From Alphaproteobacteria bacterium (GTDB lineage Bacteria; Pseudomonadota; Alphaproteobacteria; Ferrovibrionales; Ferrovibrionaceae), in contig JAGXRD010000078.1 in NCBI GenBank assembly GCA_018336035.1, forward strand, positions 21,052-85,051: 64,000 nt of DNA. The letters run 5' to 3'. Shown one piece after another: positions 53,943 to 62,217 of the stretch; position 1 is the stretch's first letter, and each line of letters starts with the position of its first letter. The notes below the pieces were generated by a model. The model saw only the letters and a program-made list of their open reading frames with translations. It made no database searches and was not told where the DNA came from. Position numbers and translations under genes: made by a program.

Positions 53943-54033
53943 TGGCGGAGAGAGTGGGATTCGAACCCACGATACCCTTTTGAGGTATACACACTTTCCA
54001 GGCGTGCGCCTTCGACCGCTCGGCCATCTCTCC
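53943..54033 (-). tRNA. tRNA-Ser (anticodon GGA)
   Basis: On the minus strand, 91 nt: acceptor GGAGAGA/TCTCTCC, D-arm 'TGGCCGAGCGG', anticodon stem CACGC/GTGTG with loop CTGGAAA (anticodon GGA), a long variable arm (TACCTC...GGGTA) and T-arm with GGTTCGAATCC. Discriminator G and an encoded CCA end at 53943. The long variable arm confirms serine class. It reads UCC/UCU codons. Confidence 0.96.
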
Positions 54034-54046
54034 AGCGCGGGCCGGC

Positions 54047-54074
54047 ACTATACCCGCCGGCCGCGAATTTGCAA
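54047..54074 (-). promoter_or_regulatory. sigma70-type promoter of tRNA-Ser
   Basis: Minus strand TTGCAA (54069-54074) and TATAGT (54047-54052) with a 16-bp spacer, 13 bases before the mature tRNA 5' end. Confidence 0.6.
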
Positions 54075-54145
54075 TGTGCCCAGCCTTCGGCTTAACATCC
54101 TGACTGGACAGGCTGATTCACTGACCGGGGCGGAGGGGGAAAGCC

Positions 54146-54469
54146 GTGCTGCTGGGACGCATTCTGGGCTGGCTGCTGATGGCCGTGGCGCTGCTGGCGC
54201 TGGGCGGCGATGGCCTGCGCTGGCTCGAAACCGGCATGGTGCAGTTCATCAGCCTGGGCGATTTCTGGGCCCGGCTCGATCCGCCGACCTGGACACTGCT
54301 GCAGAAAATCGGCAGCGACTACCTGCCGCCCATCCTGTGGGATCCGGGCCTCGCCACCATCCTGCGCTGGCCGGCGGTGGTCGTGCTCGGCGTCTTCGGC
54401 CTGGTGCTGCTGCTGATCTTCCGCCGGCGTGCCGCGAAGCGCCGCCAGCGGTTCGGCGCGCTCTCGTAA
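54146..54469 (+). CDS. Small two-TM membrane protein of unknown function
   Basis: 107 aa, GTG start after GGAGGGGG. TM helices are at about 3-22 and 73-92 ('VVVLGVFGLVLLLIF'), with a basic C-terminus (RRRAAKRRQR). The loop between them ('MVQFISLGDFWARLDPPTWTLLQKIGSDYLPPILWDPGL') resembles small alphaproteobacterial membrane proteins without known role. Convergent with lepA. Confidence 0.65.
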   Translation: MLLGRILGWLLMAVALLALGGDGLRWLETGMVQFISLGDFWARLDPPTWTLLQKIGSDYLPPILWDPGLATILRWPAVVVLGVFGLVLLLIFRRRAAKRRQRFGALS

Positions 54470-54479
54470 ATCTCCGGCC

Positions 54480-56282
54480 TTAGTCCGAGATTTTAAGGGC
54501 CGCGATGAAGGCTTCCTGCGGAATCTCGACATTGCCGACATTGCGCATGCGCTTCTTGCCTTCTTTCTGCTTCTCCAGCAGCTTGCGCTTGCGGCTGATG
54601 TCGCCGCCGTAGCATTTCGCCAGCACGTCCTTGCGCAAAGCCGAAATGTCTTCGCGCGCCACGATCCGTCCGCCGATGGCGGCCTGGATGGCGATCTTGA
54701 ACATCTGGCGCGGGATCAGTTCCTTGAGCCGCTCGCAGAGCTGACGACCGCGCGCCTCGGCGCGACCGGCATTGACGATGGTGGCCAGCGCGTCGACATT
54801 CTCGTTATTCACCAGAATGGTCATCTTCACCAGGTTGCCGACCTCGTAGCCATCCATGGCGTAGTCGAAGCTGGCATAGCCGCGGCTGACCGACTTCAGG
54901 CGGTCGTAGAAATCGAACACCACTTCATTGAGCGGCAGGCGATAGACCACCATGGCGCGGTTGCCGGCATAGGTCAGCTCGACCTGGCGGCCGCGCTTGT
55001 CTTCGCAGAGCTTGAGCACGCTGCCGAGATATTCGTCGGGCACCATCACGGTGGCCTTGATCCACGGCTCATCGATATGGTCGATCTGCATGGTCTCCGG
55101 CATGTCGGCCGGATTATGCACCTCTTCCATCGTGCCATCGATCTTGTAGACGTGATAGATCACGCTCGGCGCGGTGGTGATGAGATCGAGATTGAATTCG
55201 CGCTCAAGGCGCTCCTGGATGATTTCCAGATGCAGCAGCCCTAAGAAGCCGCAACGGAAGCCGAAGCCCAGCGCCGCCGAGCTTTCCATCTCGAAATGGA
55301 AGCTGGCGTCGTTGAGCCGCAGCTTGGCCAGGCTTTCGCGCAACTCGGGGAAGGCACCGGCATCGATCGGATAGAGACCGCAGAACACCACCGGCACCGA
55401 GGGCTTGAAGCCCGGCAGCGCCGCGGCGGCGGGACGCTTGTCTTCGGTGATGGTGTCGCCGACCGACGTATCGGCCACTTCCTTGATCGCGGCGGTGAAG
55501 AAACCCATCTCGCCGGGGCCGAGTTCGTCGACCATGACCTTCTTCGGCGTGGTGACGCCGACGCGTTCGACCGGATGCACGGCACCGGACGACATGAACT
55601 TGATCTTCATGCCCTTCTTCAGCACGCCATCGACGACGCGGAACAGCACGACGACGCCCAGATATGCATCGTACCAGCTGTCGACCAGCAGGGCCTTCAG
55701 CGGCGCATCGCGGTCGCCCTTGGGCGCCGGCAGGCGATTGACCAGCGCTTCCAGCACCAGATCGATGCCGATGCCGGTCTTGGCCGAGATCGGCACGGCG
55801 TCGGTGGCATCCAGGCCGATCACATCCTCGATCTGCTGCTTGACGCGATCGACATCGGCGGCCGGCAGATCGACCTTGTTCAGCACCGGCACGATTTCGT
55901 GCTTGGCATCCAGCGCGTGATAGACATTGGCCAGCGTCTGGGCTTCGACGCCCTGCGACGCATCGACCACCAGCAGCGAGCCCTCGCAGGCAGCCAGAGA
56001 GCGGCTGACTTCATAGGCGAAGTCGACATGGCCTGGCGTGTCCATCAGGTTGAGCACGTAGGTCTTGCCGTCCTTGGCCTGGTAGTTCAGGCGCACGGTC
56101 TGCGCCTTGATGGTGATGCCGCGCTCCTTCTCGATATCCATGCTGTCGAGAATCTGTTCGCTCATCTCGCGCTTTTCGAGACCGCCGCAGGCCTCGATCA
56201 GGCGGTCGGCCAGCGTCGACTTGCCATGGTCGATATGCGCGATGATCGAGAAATTGCGGATCAGGGAAAGATCGGTCGCCAC
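54480..56282 (-). CDS. lepA: Elongation factor 4 (LepA)
   Basis: 600 aa, full length. The GTPase domain has G1 '[14 protein letters not shown]' (about 15-28), G3 '[12 protein letters not shown]', G4 'NKVD' and G5 region 'PISAKTG'. EF-Tu-like domain 2, domains III and V, and the LepA-specific C-terminal domain ('[79 protein letters not shown]') follow. It acts on stalled ribosomes by back-translocation. A conserved housekeeping gene, it marks the chromosomal side of the island. Confidence 0.97.
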   Translation of the reverse strand: MATDLSLIRNFSIIAHIDHGKSTLADRLIEACGGLEKREMSEQILDSMDIEKERGITIKAQTVRLNYQAKDGKTYVLNLMDTPGHVDFAYEVSRSLAACEGSLLVVDASQGVEAQTLANVYHALDAKHEIVPVLNKVDLPAADVDRVKQQIEDVIGLDATDAVPISAKTGIGIDLVLEALVNRLPAPKGDRDAPLKALLVDSWYDAYLGVVVLFRVVDGVLKKGMKIKFMSSGAVHPVERVGVTTPKKVMVDELGPGEMGFFTAAIKEVADTSVGDTITEDKRPAAAALPGFKPSVPVVFCGLYPIDAGAFPELRESLAKLRLNDASFHFEMESSAALGFGFRCGFLGLLHLEIIQERLEREFNLDLITTAPSVIYHVYKIDGTMEEVHNPADMPETMQIDHIDEPWIKATVMVPDEYLGSVLKLCEDKRGRQVELTYAGNRAMVVYRLPLNEVVFDFYDRLKSVSRGYASFDYAMDGYEVGNLVKMTILVNNENVDALATIVNAGRAEARGRQLCERLKELIPRQMFKIAIQAAIGGRIVAREDISALRKDVLAKCYGGDISRKRKLLEKQKEGKKRMRNVGNVEIPQEAFIAALKISD

Positions 56283-56284
56283 GG

Positions 56285-56773
56285 TTATCTATGCTCTTCG
56301 CGGAACAGGGCCAGGACGTTGCCCTCGCGGGTTTCCTGGCTCGGAATCTTCATGATGCCGGAGGTGCGCAGACAGGGCGCGCCATCGGCGGTGATCATTG
56401 CCTCGGCAAAGCTGAGGTTGCGGGTCTGGCGGATCAGCCGGCCATGGCCCTCGACCCAGGCGCCCAGCGGCGCCGGACCGACATAGTCGCCCGTCAGATT
56501 GATGGTGGGCATGAATTTCCGGCCGCCGGCAGCGATGCCGCAGGTGAAGCCCAGCAGCATGTCGGCAAAGGTCATCAGCATGCCGCCATGGCAGATCTGC
56601 ATCGGATTGCAGTGGCGCAGTTCGACGCGGAAGCCCATCACCGGCAGTCCGTCATCCTCATGCAGCCGGCCCCAGAGCGGGCCGTTGGTTTCCATGAAAC
56701 CGGCGAGCAGGTTCAGCTGCTTCATGCCGGCCGGAATCACTGCCGGATTTTCCGAAGTCTGGGGGTGGCTCAT
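56285..56773 (-). CDS. Hotdog-fold thioesterase (PaaI/YdiI-like)
   Basis: 162 aa from the ATG at 56773; an ATG six codons earlier (56791) is also possible and neither has a clear Shine-Dalgarno. The family core '[24 protein letters not shown]' carries the HGG motif and an Asp/Glu-type acid; '[41 protein letters not shown]' completes the fold. It likely hydrolyses acyl-CoA thioesters. Its stop is two bases from the lepA start, so both may be co-transcribed. Confidence 0.8.
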   Translation of the reverse strand: MSHPQTSENPAVIPAGMKQLNLLAGFMETNGPLWGRLHEDDGLPVMGFRVELRHCNPMQICHGGMLMTFADMLLGFTCGIAAGGRKFMPTINLTGDYVGPAPLGAWVEGHGRLIRQTRNLSFAEAMITADGAPCLRTSGIMKIPSQETREGNVLALFREEHR

Positions 56774-57225
56774 GGGCGGGGGTTGTAGCATCCGGGGGCA
56801 ACAGGGGCAATCGAGGCCTCGCCGGCCGAAATATCCCGAAAAACCAGCATAAATACGGGCTTCGCCGGGCCTATTTCGGGCTTGTTTCGGCTTATTGCAC
56901 CCTTAGAGCATCCTTATATTTGCTTATTTTGACTTATCTCGCGTCTCTTCCGGCTTGGCGGACATCTCTTTCGCCCTGCTTTCCGACTTGACCGCGGCAA
57001 GCAATTATGAGAACATTATAGGAACATTCTTCCGGATTGTCCAGCCTGTGACCGGGCTGGCATCCGGCCGTGGCGCTCTGTCCCCTTCCGGTCACAGGCA
57101 GAGGCCCGGCCGTCACAGCCGCGTCACCGCCTGATAGCGAAGCCATCACACCACCGGTTGCGAAATGCGGCCTATGGTTTCTGCAACGACGACAACAACA
57201 GCAAGCAAGAATAGCGGAGAGAAAA
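56774..57225. promoter_or_regulatory. Intergenic region with LexA-like box and an 11-bp inverted repeat
   Basis: About 450 bp without a supported gene. GAAC-ATTATAG-GAAC (57011-57025) matches the alphaproteobacterial LexA pattern GAACN7GAAC. CCTGTGACCGG (57045-57055) and CCGGTCACAGG (57088-57098) are perfect inverted arms 32 bases apart. Both could control the rightward 95-aa gene or an unseen small RNA. An AT-rich tract near 56915-56935 may hold a promoter. Confidence 0.45.
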
Positions 57226-57513
57226 ATGACCCAGACCCACGTCGCGCCGATTCATCAGAGCCTGGTCAATCTGCAGTCCCAGATCCACGCCGCCCAGCAG
57301 CAGGAGCAAGACCTGCGTACGGAGCGCGAGGTCTGCGACATGGAATTCCGCGCCATGAACGCGCATCTCGGCCGCATCAGCATCCGTCCACAGGATATGG
57401 ACGACTACGATGCCGTGCTGCGCAAGCGCGAGCGCATCTCGGACGAATGGCGCGTCGCCAGCCGCCAGCTAATCACCCTGCAGCGTCGCCTGATGGCTGC
57501 CGGTCTGCAGTAA
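57226..57513 (+). CDS. Small coiled-coil protein of unknown function
   Basis: 95 aa from the ATG at 57226, after GCGGAGAG. It is almost wholly helical with heptad-like charge ('LVNLQSQIHAAQQQEQDLRTEREVCDMEFRAMNAHL', 'RKRERISDEWRVASRQLITLQRRLMAAGL'). I know no family. A good terminator follows, so it is a single-gene unit. Confidence 0.7.
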   Translation: MTQTHVAPIHQSLVNLQSQIHAAQQQEQDLRTEREVCDMEFRAMNAHLGRISIRPQDMDDYDAVLRKRERISDEWRVASRQLITLQRRLMAAGLQ

Positions 57514-57549
57514 GGTTTTCCTCACCCGTCTCGCACACGGTGAATAACG

Positions 57550-57584
57550 AACGGCCGGGCAGAGCGATCTGTCCGGCCGTTTTG
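57550..57584 (+). terminator. Rho-independent terminator
   Basis: AACGGCCGG...CCGGCCGTT with an inner GCAGA/TCTGT pairing, followed by TTT, 37 bp after the 95-aa gene's stop. Confidence 0.85.
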
Positions 57585-57776
57585 CATGGGCGCAGACGAA
57601 CATTCAGCGAGGCTTGGCCGCATTCGCCGCACAACCCCGCATTTCACAGGATCAAAGCAGCAACGGTTGTGTTGATTTAAGATCGGCTATGTCGATTTAA
57701 ACAGACTCCCGCCCTGCCGCAACCTAGGTTGCAGGATGTCGCTGCACCGAGCGGCCATCATCAGATCGGCACGATC

Positions 57777-58877
57777 ATGGATTCCCGAAACGCGCCGCTG
57801 GGGCAGTTGCTCGACGCACCGCATCTGGCCGACGCGCTCGAAAGCGACCAGTTCAAGCAGTTCCTCGACCATCTTCCATTTGCAGTCGTTGTCTCGGAGC
57901 TGCAGCCCCGCGAGCAGGTCATTTACTCGAACCTGGAATTCGAGCGCCTGACCGGGCAGGATGCCGCCACGGTTTACGGTAAGACCTGGCAGGATGTGGC
58001 CGTGATCGCCACCGCCGCGAAAGGCGAACGAAAACTGAGCGAGGCGATCACAGGCGACGAAGATTATATCGGAAGCTTTGCGATCGACCGCCCCAACGAG
58101 CCCGTCGCGATCAATGCCTGGTCGAATATCATCCTGAACGACGACGACACGCCGGCCTTCCGCCTGGTCGGCCTGGCTGAAATCAACCCTGTCGAGTCCG
58201 AGACGCTGCAGAACCTGCAGCAGCGCATCCAGGAGCGGGACACGCAGCTGCGCGAGTTGCAGCATCGCGTGAAGAACAATCTGCAGATGATCACCGCACT
58301 GATCAGGATCGAAACCCGCAATCTACCCAAGGGCGCGACGGGCGAGCAGTTCGACCGGCTGGCAGGCCGGGTGGAATCGCTGGCCCTGCTCTATCGCTCA
58401 CTCTCGGAGACCGAAAGCGGCGAGACCGTCGATCTCGGTGTCTATCTCAGCGAGATTGCCGCCGCGGTGATGCGGGCCCATGCCGTGGAAGGCATCCGTC
58501 TCGATCTGAAGGTCGATACCTGGCCGGTCTCGGTGAATGTGGCGATGCCGACCGGCCTGGTGGTGAATGAAGTGCTGACCAATGCCCTGAAGCATGCCTT
58601 CGTGGGGCGTGACGGCGGCACAATCAAGGTGCATAGCCTGGTCGATGAGACGGGCTGCCGGGTGACCGTGGCCGATGACGGCATCGGATTGGACAGGCCG
58701 ACGGACTGGCCGAAATCCGGGAAGCTGAGCGCCCTGATTGTCACGTCCCTGCAGCAGAATGCCCATGCCCAGATTGACGTGGATTCCGCGACCGGCAAGG
58801 GCACGCGGGTGACGATCTTTTTTGCCCGCGCCGATGCGGCGCCGGTCCGCAATCAGACCCTGGGCATTACCGGCTGA
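57777..58877 (+). CDS. PAS-domain sensor histidine kinase of the HisKA_2/HWE type
   Basis: 366 aa from the ATG at 57777; a TTG at 57729 is in frame. An N-terminal PAS domain (about 28-140: 'FLDHLPFAVVVSELQPREQVIYSNLEFERLTGQDAATVYGKTW') is followed by the HisKA_2 helix with the phospho-His in 'LQHRVKNNLQMITALI' and a HATPase_c domain ('VNEVLTNALKHAF', 'VADDGIGLDRP', 'ATGKGTRVTIFF'). No TM helix, so it senses in the cytoplasm. This kinase class is abundant in Alphaproteobacteria, often in stress or light responses. Confidence 0.85.
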   Translation: MDSRNAPLGQLLDAPHLADALESDQFKQFLDHLPFAVVVSELQPREQVIYSNLEFERLTGQDAATVYGKTWQDVAVIATAAKGERKLSEAITGDEDYIGSFAIDRPNEPVAINAWSNIILNDDDTPAFRLVGLAEINPVESETLQNLQQRIQERDTQLRELQHRVKNNLQMITALIRIETRNLPKGATGEQFDRLAGRVESLALLYRSLSETESGETVDLGVYLSEIAAAVMRAHAVEGIRLDLKVDTWPVSVNVAMPTGLVVNEVLTNALKHAFVGRDGGTIKVHSLVDETGCRVTVADDGIGLDRPTDWPKSGKLSALIVTSLQQNAHAQIDVDSATGKGTRVTIFFARADAAPVRNQTLGITG

Positions 58878-58912
58878 AGCAACGGCGCCGCTCCGGCGCA
58901 ACATGCGAAGGG

Positions 58913-59668
58913 TCAGGCGCCGGCGGCCGACATATCGAGGCGCGACGCCTCTGCGGTCTCCTCCTCCTCACCCACACACAGCGTTTCATCGGCAAAGCCC
59001 ATGGCGTCCCAGCAGGCGCGCATCGCCGCGCTGAAACCCTGCGGCGTGCAGGGCGCGGCGTGGATGATCGCGGCGAGCGCGCGCGCCATGCGCACTTCGG
59101 GGCCGAGCTGCGCCGCGTCACGCAGAATCATCTCGGCTGTCTCCGGCCGGCATTCCAGCAGGGCGCGCAGCAGCTGCATGGTGATCGCCCAGTCGGGCTT
59201 GAGCCCCGGCAGCGGCAGCGACGGCGCCAGGTTGCGCAATTCATCCAGCACATCCGGATCGGCCAGATCGGCTTCGGAAGCGGCGTAAGGATCGAGCCCC
59301 ATGCGCAGCATGGTGGGGAAGAAGGACTGATGCTCGATCAGCGAGACCAGGTCGCTGATCAGCGCATAATGCCAGTCGATCCAGCGCGGGTCTTCGTGGC
59401 AGAGATAGCAATGCGGCCAGCCTTCGGTTTCGAGCTTCAGATGACCAAGCTCATGCACGATGGTCATCGTCGTGGCGTCAGACGGTAGCGCCTCGGCCAG
59501 CACCACGGCGCGCAGGCCGGGCTCGGACCAGGCCTCGCCTTCGGCACCGCTCATCTCGTCGTCGCGCAGCAGGCGCACCGGAAGACCCGACGCGCGTTCG
59601 ACATCGGCGCGCCAAAGCAGCGCTTCGGCCGGCAGGACATAGGCGTCCCAGGACAGGTCTTGCAGCAT
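58913..59668 (-). CDS. Uncharacterised protein with HELGH zinc-protease-like motif
   Basis: 251 aa. 'TTMTIVHELGHLKLETEGWPHCYLCHEDPRWIDWHYALISDLVSLIEHQSF' contains HELGH, the HExxH zinc-binding motif, about residue 70, with further His/Asp/Glu residues that could give the third ligand. The rest is helical. No signal peptide. It may be a cytosolic metallopeptidase-like protein related to ImmA/IrrE-type folds; this is only a motif-level suggestion. Confidence 0.6.
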   Translation of the reverse strand: MLQDLSWDAYVLPAEALLWRADVERASGLPVRLLRDDEMSGAEGEAWSEPGLRAVVLAEALPSDATTMTIVHELGHLKLETEGWPHCYLCHEDPRWIDWHYALISDLVSLIEHQSFFPTMLRMGLDPYAASEADLADPDVLDELRNLAPSLPLPGLKPDWAITMQLLRALLECRPETAEMILRDAAQLGPEVRMARALAAIIHAAPCTPQGFSAAMRACWDAMGFADETLCVGEEEETAEASRLDMSAAGA

Positions 59669-59857
59669 GGTTTTCCGGGACCGGCCGGGGTTGGGGAGAC
59701 GGCTGGTGACGCCTATTTAGGGCGCGAAATCGGGTCCGGGGCGTGACGCCCTTGCGACAATTTTTATGTCATTGGAATCGCTGCGCGGACAAAATGTCGC
59801 AGGCGGTGAGCGGGTTAACGTACCGCCAAAAACTCAGCGCAACTTGACGGTCAAAAG

Positions 59858-59963
59858 AAAAACGGCCGGGGATAATGCCCCGACCGTTTCTATCTCTTCC
59901 GTCACCCCGGGCATTTGACCCGGGGTCCCATTAAAAAATGGGATGCCGGCTCAAGGCCGGCAT
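59858..59963. repeat. Terminator hairpin plus composite triple-hairpin intergenic repeat
   Basis: AAACGG(C)CGGGG...CCCCG(A)CCGTTT (59859-59888) is a terminator-like hairpin for leftward or rightward transcripts. Next come ACCCCGGG...CCCGGGGT (59904-59926), TCCCAT-TAAAAA-ATGGGA (59927-59944) and ATGCCGGC-TCAAG-GCCGGCAT (59943-59963), each a perfect inverted repeat. This resembles dispersed palindromic intergenic elements common in alphaproteobacterial genomes. Confidence 0.7.
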
Positions 59964-59975
59964 GACGACCTTGTT

Positions 59976-61046
59976 TCACCCCTTCGCCACCGCTTCGGCG
60001 ATCGCCTTGCCGACATCCTTGGTGTTGGCCTGGCCGCCCATATCCGGCGTGCGCGGCCCGGCTTCCAGCACCTCTTCGATGGCCTTCATCACCGCGTCAG
60101 AAGCATCCTTGTGGCCGAGATGTTCCAGCATCATCGCGCCACACCAGATCTGGCCCACCGGATTGGCGATGCCCTTGCCGGCAATATCCGGCGCCGAGCC
60201 ATGCACCGGCTCGAACAGCGATGGGAATTTGCGTTCCGGGTTGAGATTGGCCGAGGGCGCAATGCCGATGGTGCCGGTGCAGGCCGGGCCGAGATCGGAC
60301 AGGATATCGCCGAACAGGTTGGAGCCGACCACGACATCGAACCAGTCGGGATGCTGCACGAAATGCGCGGTGAGAATGTCGATGTGATACTGGTCGACCT
60401 TCACGCCGGGATATTTCTTTTTCATCTCGGCCACGCGCTCGTCCCAGTAGGGCATGGTGATCGAGATGCCGTTCGACTTGGTGGCCGAGGTGAGATGCTT
60501 CTTCGGCCGGCTCTGCGCGAGGTCGAAGGCAAACTTGAGAATGCGGTCCGAACCCGTGCGGGTCAGGATGGTTTCCTGGATGACGAATTCACGCTCGGTG
60601 CCGCCGAACATGCGGCCGCCGATGGAGGAATATTCGCCCTCGGTGTTTTCGCGCACCACGTAGAAATCGATGTCGCCCACTTTGCGGTTGGCCAGCGGCG
60701 ACGGGATGCCCGGCATCAGGCGCACCGGGCGGAGATTCACATACTGGTCGAATTCGCGGCGCCACTGGATCAGCGAACCCCAGAGCGAAATATGATCCGG
60801 GACTTTCTCGGGCCAGCCGACCGCGCCGAAGAAGATCGCGTCATGGCCGCCGATCTTGTCTTTCCAGTCGGCCGGCATCATGGCGCCGTGCTTCATGTAA
60901 TGGTCGACGCTCCAGTCGAAATGATCGTAGGCGAAATCGATGCCGAAGCGGCGCGCCACTGCGTCGAGCACCGCGACGCCTTCCGGCACAACCTCTTTGC
61001 CGATGCCGTCGCCGGGGATCACCGCGATCCTGTGTTTCTTGGCCAT
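59976..61046 (-). CDS. ttuC: Tartrate dehydrogenase/D-malate dehydrogenase-like (isocitrate/isopropylmalate dehydrogenase family)
   Basis: 356 aa from the ATG at 61046; a GTG three codons earlier is in frame but too close to AAGGA. N-terminal 'IAVIPGDGIGKEVVPEGVAVLDAVARRFG', the active-site Arg/Tyr segments 'YVNLRPVRLMPGIPSPL' and 'FYVVRENTEGEYSSIGGRMFGG', the Mg-binding 'VVGSNLFGDILSDLGPACTGTIGIAPSANLNPERKFPSLFEPVHGSAPDIAGKGIANP'. This combination fits the tartrate/D-malate branch, oxidative decarboxylation with NAD and Mn/Mg. The neighbouring TctC-type receptor suggests C4-acid use. Confidence 0.85.
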   Translation of the reverse strand: MAKKHRIAVIPGDGIGKEVVPEGVAVLDAVARRFGIDFAYDHFDWSVDHYMKHGAMMPADWKDKIGGHDAIFFGAVGWPEKVPDHISLWGSLIQWRREFDQYVNLRPVRLMPGIPSPLANRKVGDIDFYVVRENTEGEYSSIGGRMFGGTEREFVIQETILTRTGSDRILKFAFDLAQSRPKKHLTSATKSNGISITMPYWDERVAEMKKKYPGVKVDQYHIDILTAHFVQHPDWFDVVVGSNLFGDILSDLGPACTGTIGIAPSANLNPERKFPSLFEPVHGSAPDIAGKGIANPVGQIWCGAMMLEHLGHKDASDAVMKAIEEVLEAGPRTPDMGGQANTKDVGKAIAEAVAKG

Positions 61047-61118
61047 GAGAGTCACGTGTCCTTTTTTATGATCTGGGGAGACTTAAACAGGTTAGGAGAG
61101 CTAAGTCAGCATGCAGCC

Positions 61119-62105
61119 TTAGTCTGCATACTGCCCGGCCGCCTTGATCAGCGGGGCCCACTTTTCGATTTCGGCGTGCAGATGCGCCTTCAACGCCTGC
61201 GGGGTAGCGCGGGCATCCGAAGCCACCGTGGTATTGATCTCGGCGAAGCGTTTGACGATCTCGGCATCCTTCAGCGCACCACGGGCCGCCGCCGCCAGCT
61301 TCTGCACGACGGCATCCGGCGTGCCCTTCGGCGCGTAGAGCGCGTGCCAGACATTGACCTCGAAGCCCTTCAGGCCGGCCTCGTCGGCCGTCGGCAGGTC
61401 GGGCAGATCGGCGAGGCGCTGCTTGGTGGTGATGGCATAGGCCTTCACCTTCTTGGCCTTGATCTGGCCCGTGGTATTGGTGGCTTGGTCGCAGGTCATG
61501 TCGAGCGACTTACCGAGCAGGTCCTGCATCACCGGCGCATTGCCGCGATAGCCGACCGTGTTGAGCTGCACATCCATAGCCGACATCATCAGCATGCCGC
61601 AGAGATGCGAGGCGGCGCCGATGCCGGCATTGCCATACGAGACCTTGTTGCCTTCCTTTTTCAGATGGGCCACCAGTTCGGGCAGCGTGTTGGGCGGGAA
61701 GTCTTCGCGCGCGATGATGGTCATCGCGGAATCGGTCAGCAGCGCAATCGGTGCAAAGGCCGTCTTGGTGTCATACGGCAGCTTGCGATACAGCGTGGCG
61801 GCCGTGGAGATACCGACATGATGCACCAGCAGGGTATGACCATCGGGCTCGGCGGTGGCGACACGGTTGGCGCCGATGGTGCCACCGGCGCCGGTGGCGT
61901 TTTCCACCACCACGGTATGGTTGTTGAGCTGGCGCGACAGGCCTAATGCTGTCAGGCGCGCGACCGTATCGGTCGGTCCGCCGGCGGCATAGGGCACGAT
62001 CACGGTGATCGGCTTGCTCGGCCAGGTCTGCGCGGCGGCGGCCGTGGCGATAAAGGGCAGCAGGGCTGCTGCAATCATCAGGTGACGCCCGAGATGATGT
62101 TTCAT
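61119..62105 (-). CDS. Bug/TctC-family periplasmic binding protein
   Basis: 328 aa from the ATG at 62105, preceded by GGAGGAAA; the frame is open to 62339 but as GC-rich noise. The signal peptide is about 1-26 ('MIAAALLPFIATAAAAQ'). The mature part begins 'WPSKPITVIVPYAAGGPTDTVARLTALGL' and has 'VVENATGAGGTIGANRVATAEPDGHTLL' and 'AEINTTVASDARATPQALKAHLHAEIEKWAPLI', the full Bug pattern. It binds carboxylates. No TctA/B membrane genes are adjacent, as for most orphan Bug proteins. Its gene precedes the tartrate-type dehydrogenase gene on the same strand. Confidence 0.88.
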   Translation of the reverse strand: MKHHLGRHLMIAAALLPFIATAAAAQTWPSKPITVIVPYAAGGPTDTVARLTALGLSRQLNNHTVVVENATGAGGTIGANRVATAEPDGHTLLVHHVGISTAATLYRKLPYDTKTAFAPIALLTDSAMTIIAREDFPPNTLPELVAHLKKEGNKVSYGNAGIGAASHLCGMLMMSAMDVQLNTVGYRGNAPVMQDLLGKSLDMTCDQATNTTGQIKAKKVKAYAITTKQRLADLPDLPTADEAGLKGFEVNVWHALYAPKGTPDAVVQKLAAAARGALKDAEIVKRFAEINTTVASDARATPQALKAHLHAEIEKWAPLIKAAGQYAD

Positions 62106-62217
62106 TGGGGTTTCCTCCGGTTTTATATTTTGTACGGAGGAGTTTAGTGCGCAGGCGCAGGCGGCGGCCAATGCCGCTGTTGCCTCATGCGATGCCGGGG
62201 CGGCATAGCGGCCAGAG

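Noticed and set aside
59943..61946. 667-codon rightward open frame
   Set aside because: It is antisense to the tartrate-type dehydrogenase and TctC genes, His/Arg-rich and without any family pattern; a GC-rich shadow frame.
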